64,000 nt of DNA. It comes from CAVXNB01 sp963763085 (GTDB lineage: Bacteria; Actinomycetota; Acidimicrobiia; Acidimicrobiales; Bog-793). Within the stretch, counting starts at the first letter, position 1; every line of letters starts with the position of its first letter. Made by a program: the position numbers and the translations under genes. The DNA is taken from contig CAVXNB010000004.1 in NCBI GenBank assembly GCA_963763085.1, positions 1,116,001 to 1,180,000 on the forward strand, read 5' to 3'. Below, one piece after another: positions 25,953 to 34,249 of the stretch. The notes beneath the pieces are model-generated. The model saw nothing but the letters and a program-made list of their open reading frames with translations, did no database searches and was not told the origin of the DNA.

Positions 25953-26678
25953 TTGCTCAAGGGCGCGGACCACCACCCTCGTCCCCGCCAGCCAACGGGA
26001 GGCCGGCTCCGCCCTGTGGTCCTCAACCTGGTCCTCATCGGTCTCGTAATCACCTTGGAGCCGATTCCGCTCACGGCCTTCATCCTCGTCGTCGCCTCGA
26101 AGAACGGCGTCAAGAAGGGCGCCGGCTTCATCGTGGGCTGGCTGCTGTCGCTCGTGGTCGTGGTCGCCGCCACGGTACTCATCACGGGCAACAAGCCACC
26201 GGCTCCCAGCACGGCTCCCTCGATCGCGGCGATCGTCGTCAAGCTCGTCATCGGCCTCGGCCTGCTCTACATCGCCCTTCGGGAGCGCCGGAAGATGGGG
26301 CAGCCCAAGATTCCTAAGGCGCCTCCGAAGTGGCAGACCGGGATCGACAAAATGTCCCCGTGGTACGCGATCGGGCTCGGGCCCCTGACTCAGCCGTGGG
26401 GGCTTGTCGCCGCCGGCGTTGCGGTGATCGTGGAGGCGAAGCTGTCCTCGTGGGAGAGCTACCTCGTCCTCGTATTGTTCTGTCTCCTCGCCACCTCGAG
26501 CATCCTCATCCTGGAGCTGCTCGCCGGCTTCAGCCCCGAGCGCGCCGCCCGGGCCGTCAACGCAGCCACGAGGACCTGGATCGATGCTCACACAGACCAG
26601 GCGGTCTTGATCCTGTCGCTCGTGCTGGGCCTCTGGCTGCTGTTAGACAGCATCTACTACCTCGTAACGACGGCCTAG
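25953..26678 (+). CDS. GAP family (Sap/GAP) membrane protein
   Basis: The 241-residue product has about six hydrophobic segments with a basic loop RERRKMGQPKIPKAPPKW in the middle. It shows the family start LVLIGLVITLEPIPLTAFILVVASKNGVKKGAGFIVGWL. In mycobacteria, GAP/Sap proteins are tied to export of glycopeptidolipids and related envelope lipids; the substrate here is unknown. The start codon is uncertain: TTG 25953 opens the frame, while a GTG about 63 bases later lies right before the first helix. Confidence 0.75.
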   Translation: MLKGADHHPRPRQPTGGRLRPVVLNLVLIGLVITLEPIPLTAFILVVASKNGVKKGAGFIVGWLLSLVVVVAATVLITGNKPPAPSTAPSIAAIVVKLVIGLGLLYIALRERRKMGQPKIPKAPPKWQTGIDKMSPWYAIGLGPLTQPWGLVAAGVAVIVEAKLSSWESYLVLVLFCLLATSSILILELLAGFSPERAARAVNAATRTWIDAHTDQAVLILSLVLGLWLLLDSIYYLVTTA

Positions 26679-26754
26679 CCTCCCGGCTGCGGCTTTTGGG
26701 TAGCGGTGATCGTTTCGCCCTCGATCGACTGCGACGGCAGCGCCCCGTGGCCCT

Positions 26755-27927
26755 TCATATGTCGGCTTCGGCAGCGGTCTCGAGAGCTCCCCGCCGGGCA
26801 AGCCATCTCGTCAAAGGCGTCGTGATCTCTGCCGGACGGTCACCCCAGTCATAGACGACGCAGGTTCCCGCCGCGTGGTCGTGCAAAGCCTCTCGCTGAC
26901 GGCCCACGACAGCCATGACAAGGCCGATACCGAGCAAGGCGATGCTGAAGGGAAGAACGAGCACACGGACGAACGATTGGCTCTGTTTCAGCGGTTGGCC
27001 GTCGTTCGAGACGACTCGTAACCCGAAGACGGCCATGCCAGCCGTCCGTCCGGTAATGGAGGGTCCGAGCCAGAAATAGACGAAACCCAGCACGAGCAAC
27101 GCGACCGTCCACCAAAAGCCGTACGTGCCCTTGCGCTCCAGTTGGTACCCGGCGAGGAGCCGTGCCAGATAGGACACCACCGAGGTGCCAATCGCAAAGA
27201 GCCCGAGAATCGTCAGGATGTCGAACGCGAACGCGAGCAGCCGACTGACGGGGCCAGCGTAGCGGCCGCTCACCTGCTTGTCCGGAGTGGAGCCGGCCTC
27301 GGTAGCGAGCAGGTGGGCGGGTCCGGCGGGAAGCGAGCCAGGTTGGCGCCCGAGCAGGCGATCGACGAAGCGGAGGACGACGAGATCGAGTCCGGCCGCA
27401 TGACGCCGCAGCAAATCGATGAACGACCTGAAGAGGCCGCCGGTGCCGCGAGCCAGGGCCGACCCGAGCTTTTCCGTCATCGAAGCGACGTCTGAAAAGA
27501 CGTCCACCTCCTTGACGATGGCATTGATGTCCACGCGAGCGATGACAGCGTTGAGGTCAACCCGCTCGATGGCGGCATTGAGGTCGACGCGGTCGACGAT
27601 CCCCTCGATGTCCACCCGATTCACCAGCTGGCCGAGGTCAACACGATCAAGGAGGAGGTTGAGATCCACGCGGTCGAGCAGACGGTTGAGGTCGAGCCGC
27701 TCCACGAGCGCCTGCAGGTCGAGGCGGCTGACGACGGCGTCGAGATCGACGTGCTCGAGCAGCTCGTTGATGTCGACGCGGCTCAGGGTCTCGTTGAGGT
27801 CGACAGCGTCGACCATGACGGGCATGACGGCATCAGCAACGGAAGTGACCTGCTGGGAGAGCACCCTGCGGATGAGTCCCTGCCGCTCAGGTTGGCGGCG
27901 GCTCACCGACGCGACCCTCCCCGGCAA
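26755..27927 (-). CDS. RDD family membrane protein with an 11-copy nonapeptide repeat
   Basis: The 390-residue product has three parts. Residues 42-140 are eleven contiguous nonapeptides of the form V-D-L-N-x-L-L-x-R. A linker follows with an amphipathic stretch (FRSFIDLLRRHAAGLDLVVLRFVDRLLG). The RDD membrane domain (about 230-365) has RLLAFAFDILTILGLFAIG, GRTAGMAVFGLRVVSNDG and RVLVLPFSIALLGIG. RDD domains often occur in ion exporters or assembly proteins. It is divergent from the 28140 membrane-protein gene with 212 bases between. Confidence 0.85.
   Translation of the reverse strand: MPGRVASVSRRQPERQGLIRRVLSQQVTSVADAVMPVMVDAVDLNETLSRVDINELLEHVDLDAVVSRLDLQALVERLDLNRLLDRVDLNLLLDRVDLGQLVNRVDIEGIVDRVDLNAAIERVDLNAVIARVDINAIVKEVDVFSDVASMTEKLGSALARGTGGLFRSFIDLLRRHAAGLDLVVLRFVDRLLGRQPGSLPAGPAHLLATEAGSTPDKQVSGRYAGPVSRLLAFAFDILTILGLFAIGTSVVSYLARLLAGYQLERKGTYGFWWTVALLVLGFVYFWLGPSITGRTAGMAVFGLRVVSNDGQPLKQSQSFVRVLVLPFSIALLGIGLVMAVVGRQREALHDHAAGTCVVYDWGDRPAEITTPLTRWLARRGALETAAEADI
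27508..27804 (-). repeat. Eleven tandem 27-bp units encoding a nonapeptide
   Basis: Reading the reverse strand from 27804 to 27508, the units are VDLNETLSR, VDINELLEH, VDLDAVVSR, LDLQALVER, LDLNRLLDR, VDLNLLLDR, VDLGQLVNR, VDIEGIVDR, VDLNAAIER, VDLNAVIAR and VDINAIVKE. Asp at position 2 is invariant and positions 1, 3, 6 and 7 are hydrophobic. The DNA units have diverged, so selection seems to hold the protein pattern. Confidence 0.93.
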
Positions 27928-28139
27928 CCGGCACCGCGGATGTCCTTAGTACGAGGCCGCGACACAGGTCGCATGGGCCATGACCGTACTATGAGACGGT
28001 CGCCGCCGCGATCTCCGAGCCCGGGAGAAGGCCAAGCCGAGGTTCCACCCGTTCCGGGTGAATCTTGCGAGATCGGTGCGCGCGTAGTTTCCTTCTTGTC
28101 AGTGTCGAGACGGGCGACGTCAGGAACGAGGAAGCGGCA

Positions 28140-29515
28140 ATGAACGAGAACAACGCCGAGACCGCTCCGGAGGCAGAGGCGACGCCTCCAGGGCCGCCGG
28201 CGACCTCGAAGAAGGCGGGCCGTCGGACGAGGCGACCCTACCGGGCCCGTCGCTACGCGGCAGGTTTCCTGATCGTCCTGTTCTCGATCAGCCTGTTCGC
28301 GTCCGTCGTCTCGTTCTGGGGTGCCCGTCAGGTTCTCAACACGAACGTCTTCGTGTCGCACCTCACGACCGCGATTCAGGACCCGAACGTTCAAAAGGAG
28401 ATCACCAACTACGTCTCCAACGAGGTCGTAAAGGTCGTCAACCCGGCGCCGAAGATCGCGAACGTCCTTCCTCCGAAGGCAAAGGTCATCGTGGGTCCGG
28501 TCGTCCTCGCGTTCGAGAACCTGGTCCATAGCGCCGTGCAGAAGCTTGTCGCGTCCCCCGGTTCCAGAAGGTCCTCCTCTCCGCGATCCGTCATACCCAT
28601 GCGGCGGCCGTCGCGCTGCTCGAGGGGAAGACGAAGGGCAATCTCGTCATCCAGGGCAACGAGGTGGTGCTCAACACCCTGCCGCTCATCGACTCCACCA
28701 TTCGAGCGCTCGAGCAGCAGAACGTGCTTTCCCGTCTCCTCGTGCACGTGCCGCCTCTGGCAGCCTCGAACGGCACGCCGTCGCAGCAGATCGAGCAACT
28801 GAGCCACCGCCTCGGGGTCACTCTCCCGCCAAACTTCGGACAGATCGTCGTGTTCCGGTCGAACACGCTCCGGCAGGCTCAATCGGGCCTGAAGAAGCTC
28901 CGTCGAACTTTGATCTTGGAGATAGTGCTGACGCTGGTGCTGTTCGTCTTGGCGATCGTGGTCGCCCCCTTCAGATTGCGGACGGTCGCTCAGCTTGGCG
29001 GTGCGGCCGCGATCGTGGGCCTGTTGACCTGGGCGGGCACGAAGTGGGCGACGAACCACGTCGTGCAGCTGGCGACGAACGGCAACGTCAGGGCGGCGCT
29101 GCGTGCCATCGTGAACGCCGAGACCGGCGGCCTGAGCGCCCTCGTGCTCGTCGTGGCCGCAATCGGTGTCGTCGCCGCTGTCCTCGCATTCATCTTCGGC
29201 GAGTCGCCACAGGCCGGCGGCACCCGCGCGGCGGTGAAGCGGACGACGGCCAAGCTGCCCGCTGCCGCCCGGAGCTCCCGAACGTTCGTCAACGCCCATG
29301 CCGACGGCGTGCGCATCGTCGGCTACGTGGTCGGACTCGGCATCGTTCTCATCTGGCTGAACTGGACAGCCCTCTTCATCGCGATCGGTGTGGTGCTTGC
29401 CTGGCAGATCGCGGTCTCGTTCATCGAACGGGCGGAGAAGGTGGCCGGTTCGCCACCGGCGGGCGATGGGCCGGCGGGCGCTCTGTCATCAGCTGCGCCG
29501 GCACCAGAAGGCTGA
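28140..29515 (+). CDS. Actinobacterial integral membrane protein of unknown function, with apparent frameshift
   Basis: ATG 28140 gives an acidic-to-basic N-terminus, then a helix RYAAGFLIVLFSISLFASVVSFW. An extracytoplasmic region follows (QVLNTNVFVSHLTTAIQDPNVQ and on). The frame breaks at the CCCCC run near 28555-28559; one extra C continues as RFQKVLLSAIRHTHAAAVALLEG through the region NLVIQGNEVVLNTLPLIDS. Four hydrophobic segments follow, to the stop at 29515. Corrected length is about 458 residues. This layout resembles a common but uncharacterised actinobacterial membrane-protein family. It is divergent from the RDD gene. Confidence 0.75.
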
Positions 29516-29804
29516 GTGAGCCGAGGGAGGACAGGGGTGCTCATGACGCCGGGGGGGGTGCTGTAACGGTGACGGAACAGCAGATACGCAGGAGAGCAGA
29601 GGAGCAATACGAGGCGAGCGATATGTGAGGGTGGAGAAAGGCGTAGAGTTGACGTTGGCGAGAATCAACAGACCGCTCAAGCTCGCTCGACGACGCGAGT
29701 GGGTGATGGGACAGGGGAGATGGAGACGGCGTAGGCAGGAGGACGAGCGAGGGCCGCGGGTGAACGTGGCGTAGGGCCGCAGCAGCAGAAGAAGTCGAGG
29801 AGTG

Positions 29805-30475
29805 TGCAGACAGGAGTACGCTGGGCAAGTGCTGCAGAACCTCCTGCGGGCGCTGACGAATGAGTCGAACATCCAGGTCCGCCAGCGGAGGACGATTCCG
29901 GAACAAGCGGTTCGAACGCGCGAACGAAGCGACGACCAGGACCAGTGGCCGGTTGGTCACGAGGACGACAGCACCGAAGCCGGCGAAAAGACAAAAGCCG
30001 CCGACGCCGAGCAGGGCGGCTTGGAGCAATCCGCGGTTCACGGGTCCGCCGAAGACGATCGCCGGAAGGGCGAAGATCGGAGGGCCAAGAGGCCTCCGAC
30101 TCCCAGGAGGGAAAAAGCGTCAAGCCTCCACAGCGACGTCAGGATCGATCCCGGCGGTGGCGAGCATGCGGAACTGGACTGCGGCCCGGCGACGTGCCTG
30201 CCGGCACGATGCCCGTGATCGCGTTCCCGGCGAGGGCCGCGTGGCGACTGCGAACCAGCCTCTGGTGCGGAGCGAGCCGCTGCAGCGCGATGGTGCAGGT
30301 GAAGTGGGCACCTCGAAGAGCACGGCGGCGGTGAACCAGATGGGCGGAGCGTGGACAGACGCGGCCACGAAGCGAAGACCTCGGTGATGCTCGGAAGGAC
30401 CAAGTAGATCGCCAGCCCGGCCACGGCCACAGCCACGGCGCGCTCAGGACGGTCTTCCATTGAAGCGGGTGCCCC
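29805..30475 (-). pseudogene. Frameshift-riddled YbhN/UPF0104 flippase-like membrane protein gene
   Basis: Joining reverse-strand pieces from three frames gives AGLAIYLVLPSITEVFASWPRL, IWFTAAVLFEV, AHFTCTIALQRLA, LAGNAITGIVPAG, QFRMLATAGIDPDVAVEA and NRGLLQAALLGVGGFCLFAGFG. The last runs on to LIRQRPQEVLQHLP near 29810. The GNAITGIVPAG motif is typical of lysylphosphatidylglycerol-synthase-TM proteins. About seven frame breaks fall within roughly 450 bases. Internal stop substitutions are not seen, so clustered sequence errors are as likely as decay. The rest of 29516-30598, including a G9 run near 29550, holds nothing else I can support. Confidence 0.55.
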
Positions 30476-30598
30476 TGCTCCGCCTCGATCGCAGCGCGGT
30501 CAGGGCGACCTTGCGCGGCTTGTCTGGACCACAGGGCCTGAGCGGCGGGGGTCACGAGGACTCCCGGTGTGGCGAGAGTCGCCCGGGTGTGACGACGA

Positions 30599-31300
30599 TC
30601 AGCTCGGGAGTGTCCCTCCCGCCGTGCCAATGGCAGCGTTTCGGGTTGCGACGAGGACGTCGACGCTCAAGGCCAGGATCCAGGTGGGGAACAACAGCTC
30701 CACCCAGGGGGAGAAGCCGATGCCGAAGAGGAGTACCAAGGCGGTCGCCAGGCCGGCGACCGTCAGCCATCGGGAGACGATCTCGGTGCGGCGAGCGATG
30801 GTCACGGTCGTGAGCGTGAATACGGCGGCCATCCGCATCGCGTAGACGTTCAGGAGGACCGAGGTGACGTCGCGGCCAAGGGCGAGGGTGCCGCTGTTCG
30901 CCGGAGCCGACGTCACGTCCGTGATGAGGCCCCCGGCGATGGCGGCAGCCGCGAACAACATGGCGACGAACAACAGGCCGCTACCAAGGAACACCGTCGC
31001 GAAGAAGCGGTCCTCGCGTTCGCCGATCCGGTCCCGGAGGACCCCGATGAACCAGAGAAAGGCGATACCGGCGAACGGGACGAGGTTCAACCCGATTGCC
31101 AAGGTCCTTCTTTGCCCTGAATCGGTCAACCAGCTGCCGGCGACGTCGGCGTGGGGCGGCGACGAGATCCTCAGCAGCACAAGGGACGAGATCAGCAGTA
31201 CAGAAAAGATGATCCCCGCAACGGCGGCGGCCCGAGGAGTCCTCAGTTGGCTCCCAGCACGAAAGGGACCGTCGCCCAGCGCACTCTCGCTCATTGGCAT
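30599..31300 (-). CDS. Membrane protein of unknown function
   Basis: The 233-residue product has about six hydrophobic segments: AAVAGIIFSVLLISSLVLL, NLVPFAGIAFLWFIGVL, ATVFLGSGLLFVAMLFAAAAIAGG, a segment near VLLNVYAMRMAAVFTL, WLTVAGLATALVLLFGIGF and WILALSVDVLV. No catalytic motif is visible and I do not recognise a named family. It is divergent from the LuxR-type regulator gene with about 156 bases between, so that regulator could control it. The annotated start is the ATG that begins MPMSESALGDG. Confidence 0.7.
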   Translation of the reverse strand: MPMSESALGDGPFRAGSQLRTPRAAAVAGIIFSVLLISSLVLLRISSPPHADVAGSWLTDSGQRRTLAIGLNLVPFAGIAFLWFIGVLRDRIGEREDRFFATVFLGSGLLFVAMLFAAAAIAGGLITDVTSAPANSGTLALGRDVTSVLLNVYAMRMAAVFTLTTVTIARRTEIVSRWLTVAGLATALVLLFGIGFSPWVELLFPTWILALSVDVLVATRNAAIGTAGGTLPS

Positions 31301-31456
31301 CCCTCCGGCGAGCGGTTGATCACAGGCATCTTTTCACAGGCCTCCGGACGCCCGACGTCGAACATCGGAACGTGAAACACTCGCGGAAAAGGAACGAGGG
31401 ATGCGGACGCCAACTAGCACCTCGCACGACAGACGCGCGCCGCGCCAGGCGCGACG

Positions 31457-34186
31457 ATGAACTCCCGCTGGGCCTTGCCGGCGCCATCCCCGGCACTGTC
31501 AATCGTCGACCGCGAGCCGTCGAGAAGTATGGCTGCGCCGTACCCGCGCGGCGACGTCCTTGAAACCAAGTTGCGCCCCCCGGTGATCCCCCCGACCTGG
31601 ACGGTTCGCAACCGGCTCGACGACCTCCTGAGCGATGCTGTCCAACACCGCCTGACGGTCGTGACCGGCCCACCCGGCGCCGGAAAGACCGTCATGCTGG
31701 CCGGCTGGGCCACGCGCCATCCGGACCGGCGCGTGGCATGGGTCTCGCTCGAAGCGGCAGACGATGATCCGCAGCGCTTCTGGCAGACACTCGCCGGCGC
31801 GCTGCGTCCGTTCGGGCATAGTTCCGAGGGATTCACCACGCCTCCACCGGAGCCGCTCAGTCCACAAGGTCTGGGCTACATCGTCGAGTACGTCGCCGAC
31901 CTGCCCGCAGTGGTCCTCGTGCTGGACGACTTCCATGCCGTCAAAGATGCTTCAATCCTCGCCGACGTGGGCCACCTGGTCAGGAACCTGTCGCCGCAGC
32001 TGCGCGTCGTGTTGAGCAGCCGGGAGGATCCCGACCTGGCGCTGCACCGGCTCAGGCTGCGCGGAGAACTGGCCGAGATCCGCGATCACGACCTGCGCTT
32101 CGCGACGGCAGAGGCCGCCCAATTCGTCGAATCCGTCACCGGCCGACAGCTCGAGGCCCCCGATCTCGAGATGCTCGTCGAGCGAACCGAGGGCTGGGCC
32201 GCCGGCCTTCAACTCGCCGCACTTTCCTTGCGCGACGAGCCGGATCCCCCGGCTTTCGTGAGAGCCTTCGCGGGGAACTCTCATCTCGTTGCCGAGTACC
32301 TCATCGAGGAGGTGCTGTCGGTGCTTTCGAAGGACGTGATCCGGTTCTTGTCGCTCACGTCCGTGCTCGATCGCATGACGGGGTCGCTGTGCGAACACCT
32401 GACGGGCGCGACGGACGCGCACGAGATACTCGATGACCTTGCCGGCCGGCACCTCTTCGTCGTTCGCATGGACTCCGAGCACCGTTGGTACCGCTATCAC
32501 CGCCTGTTCGCGGACCTGCTCAGGCACAGTCTGCACGTCCGGGATCCCACGGCCATGCGTGTCGCCCACGAGCGCGCGGCCGAGTGGTTCGAGATGACGG
32601 GCGACCGGCGCTCGGCAGCGGCGCACCTCGTCGCAGCCGGCGCGCTGGACCAGGCGTTCGCCATCGGGGCCGAGCTCGCCGTCGATCAACTCGAGGCTGG
32701 CTTCGTTCTCGACGAAAGAGCCGTGTTGCCCGCCGGCCTCCCCGAGGCCTTCTTCGTCGACGACCCTCTCCGCACCTACGGGCTCGTACTGGGCCAGTTG
32801 GCGGGGCTGCACGCGGATGAAGCGGAGCTGTGGCTCCGCCGCCTGCCAAGGATCATCCGGGGGCCGGCTCCGGCCTGGCTCGTCGCAAGGGTCGAGCTGG
32901 CCTGGGTGCTGCACGACTGGATGGTCGGCGACGCACCGGGCATGCTCGCTCATCACGCGGCCGCGGCCCGGCTCGCGCCGTCGCGCTGCGCCCTGCCGCC
33001 CCTGCCCGAGGAGGTCCGTACCGAGCATCCATGGCTGGAGCGCCTCGACCACCTGGCTGGTGCGCTCCTCGGCGTCATGGCCGGCCGAGCGCACAACTGG
33101 CTCGGTCACCACAGTGCCGCCCGGGCCTCCCTCGAGTCGCCGGTTGACGGACCAGACTGGGTCGCGTCGGTATCGGTACCCGGCGTCATGGCCATGGCCG
33201 CGGCGTCCGAGGGGAGGTTGGTCGCTGGGCAGCAGCTGGCGAAGCACTCGCTCGACGTAGCCCGGCGGATCGGAATAGAGCACAACCCGGCGGTCATCGA
33301 TGCTCACCTTGCGCTCGCTGCGATCCACCGCGAGCGCGACGAGCTCGACCGGGCGGATCGGCACGTGAATGAAGCGCTCCAGCTCTGCCGGCACGGTACG
33401 GGGCCGGCGTGGTTGGCGGCCGTGGAGCTCGAGCGGGCAGCCCTCCTCATGGCTCAAGGTCGGCTCGAAGACTCCCACGCCGTCGTGTCGCGACTTCGAG
33501 CCTGCGAATCGGACGGAAGGCTCCCGGCCCGGATCCGGATCCAGATCGGCCCGGCGGATGTCCGCTGGCACCTTGCGGCGGGTGATCTCGACGGGGCGCT
33601 CCGGCTCCTCGGCACGCTTCCAGAGCATCCGTCGCTCGTCCATCTACGGGCGCGGGTGGACCTCCGTGCTGGTCGGGTCGAACGAGCAGTGGCGCGGCTC
33701 GCCACCTCCGAGGCCCGGACGGGGTCCCCGCGGGACGAGCTCGAGCGACTCACGCTCCTATCCGAGGCGGCGTCGGAGCTCGGCGACCGGCGGCGAGCCA
33801 GAGAGACGCTCCGTCTGGCGTTGGACAAGGGACGACCAGAGGGGTACGTCCGGCCGTTCCTGGACGGGGGACACGCGATGTCCCGGTTGCTCCAGTCACT
33901 CGAGACGTGGTTCGCGGACCCCTATCTCGAACTCCTGCGCGAGCGCTCCCGCCCGCCTCGCGAAGGCGTGCAATCCCATGCGTCTGCCGCGCTCGCGCGC
34001 CTCACCAGCCGCGAGAGCGCGGCCCTGACGCGGCTGCCGACCTATCTGACGCAACGCCAGATCGCCGACGAGCTCTACATCTCGCTCAACACCCTCAAGA
34101 CCCACCTCAAGAGTCTCTACCGAAAGCTGGGGGCCTCGTCGCGGGCGGAGGCCGTCGCGTCCGCTCGAGCGCACGGGCTGATCTGA
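31457..34186 (+). CDS. MalT-like LuxR family transcriptional regulator (STAND ATPase)
   Basis: The 909-residue product has the layout of MalT-type regulators. A P-loop NTPase domain carries TGPPGAGKTVMLAGWAT (about 70-85) and the Walker B-like VVLVLDDFHAV (about 154). A long helical TPR-like region spans about 380-830. A C-terminal LuxR helix-turn-helix has LTQRQIADELYISLNTLKTHLKSLYRKL (about 866-893). Such proteins use ATP and an inducer to activate transcription. It lies between divergent membrane-protein and co-directional antiporter genes, which are candidate targets by position only. Confidence 0.9.
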   Translation: MNSRWALPAPSPALSIVDREPSRSMAAPYPRGDVLETKLRPPVIPPTWTVRNRLDDLLSDAVQHRLTVVTGPPGAGKTVMLAGWATRHPDRRVAWVSLEAADDDPQRFWQTLAGALRPFGHSSEGFTTPPPEPLSPQGLGYIVEYVADLPAVVLVLDDFHAVKDASILADVGHLVRNLSPQLRVVLSSREDPDLALHRLRLRGELAEIRDHDLRFATAEAAQFVESVTGRQLEAPDLEMLVERTEGWAAGLQLAALSLRDEPDPPAFVRAFAGNSHLVAEYLIEEVLSVLSKDVIRFLSLTSVLDRMTGSLCEHLTGATDAHEILDDLAGRHLFVVRMDSEHRWYRYHRLFADLLRHSLHVRDPTAMRVAHERAAEWFEMTGDRRSAAAHLVAAGALDQAFAIGAELAVDQLEAGFVLDERAVLPAGLPEAFFVDDPLRTYGLVLGQLAGLHADEAELWLRRLPRIIRGPAPAWLVARVELAWVLHDWMVGDAPGMLAHHAAAARLAPSRCALPPLPEEVRTEHPWLERLDHLAGALLGVMAGRAHNWLGHHSAARASLESPVDGPDWVASVSVPGVMAMAAASEGRLVAGQQLAKHSLDVARRIGIEHNPAVIDAHLALAAIHRERDELDRADRHVNEALQLCRHGTGPAWLAAVELERAALLMAQGRLEDSHAVVSRLRACESDGRLPARIRIQIGPADVRWHLAAGDLDGALRLLGTLPEHPSLVHLRARVDLRAGRVERAVARLATSEARTGSPRDELERLTLLSEAASELGDRRRARETLRLALDKGRPEGYVRPFLDGGHAMSRLLQSLETWFADPYLELLRERSRPPREGVQSHASAALARLTSRESAALTRLPTYLTQRQIADELYISLNTLKTHLKSLYRKLGASSRAEAVASARAHGLI

Positions 34187-34249
34187 GCCGCCGGTCCCCA
34201 CGTTGAAGACCGGCGCGAACCGAGCTCGACTCAAGTCCGAAGTGGCGCG

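Noticed and set aside
29560..30041. 166-residue reverse-strand product as an intact gene
   Set aside because: Its first 60 residues belong to the broken YbhN-like protein, while the later part is Ser/Pro/His-rich low-complexity text from the purine-rich stretch at 29.6-29.8 kb.
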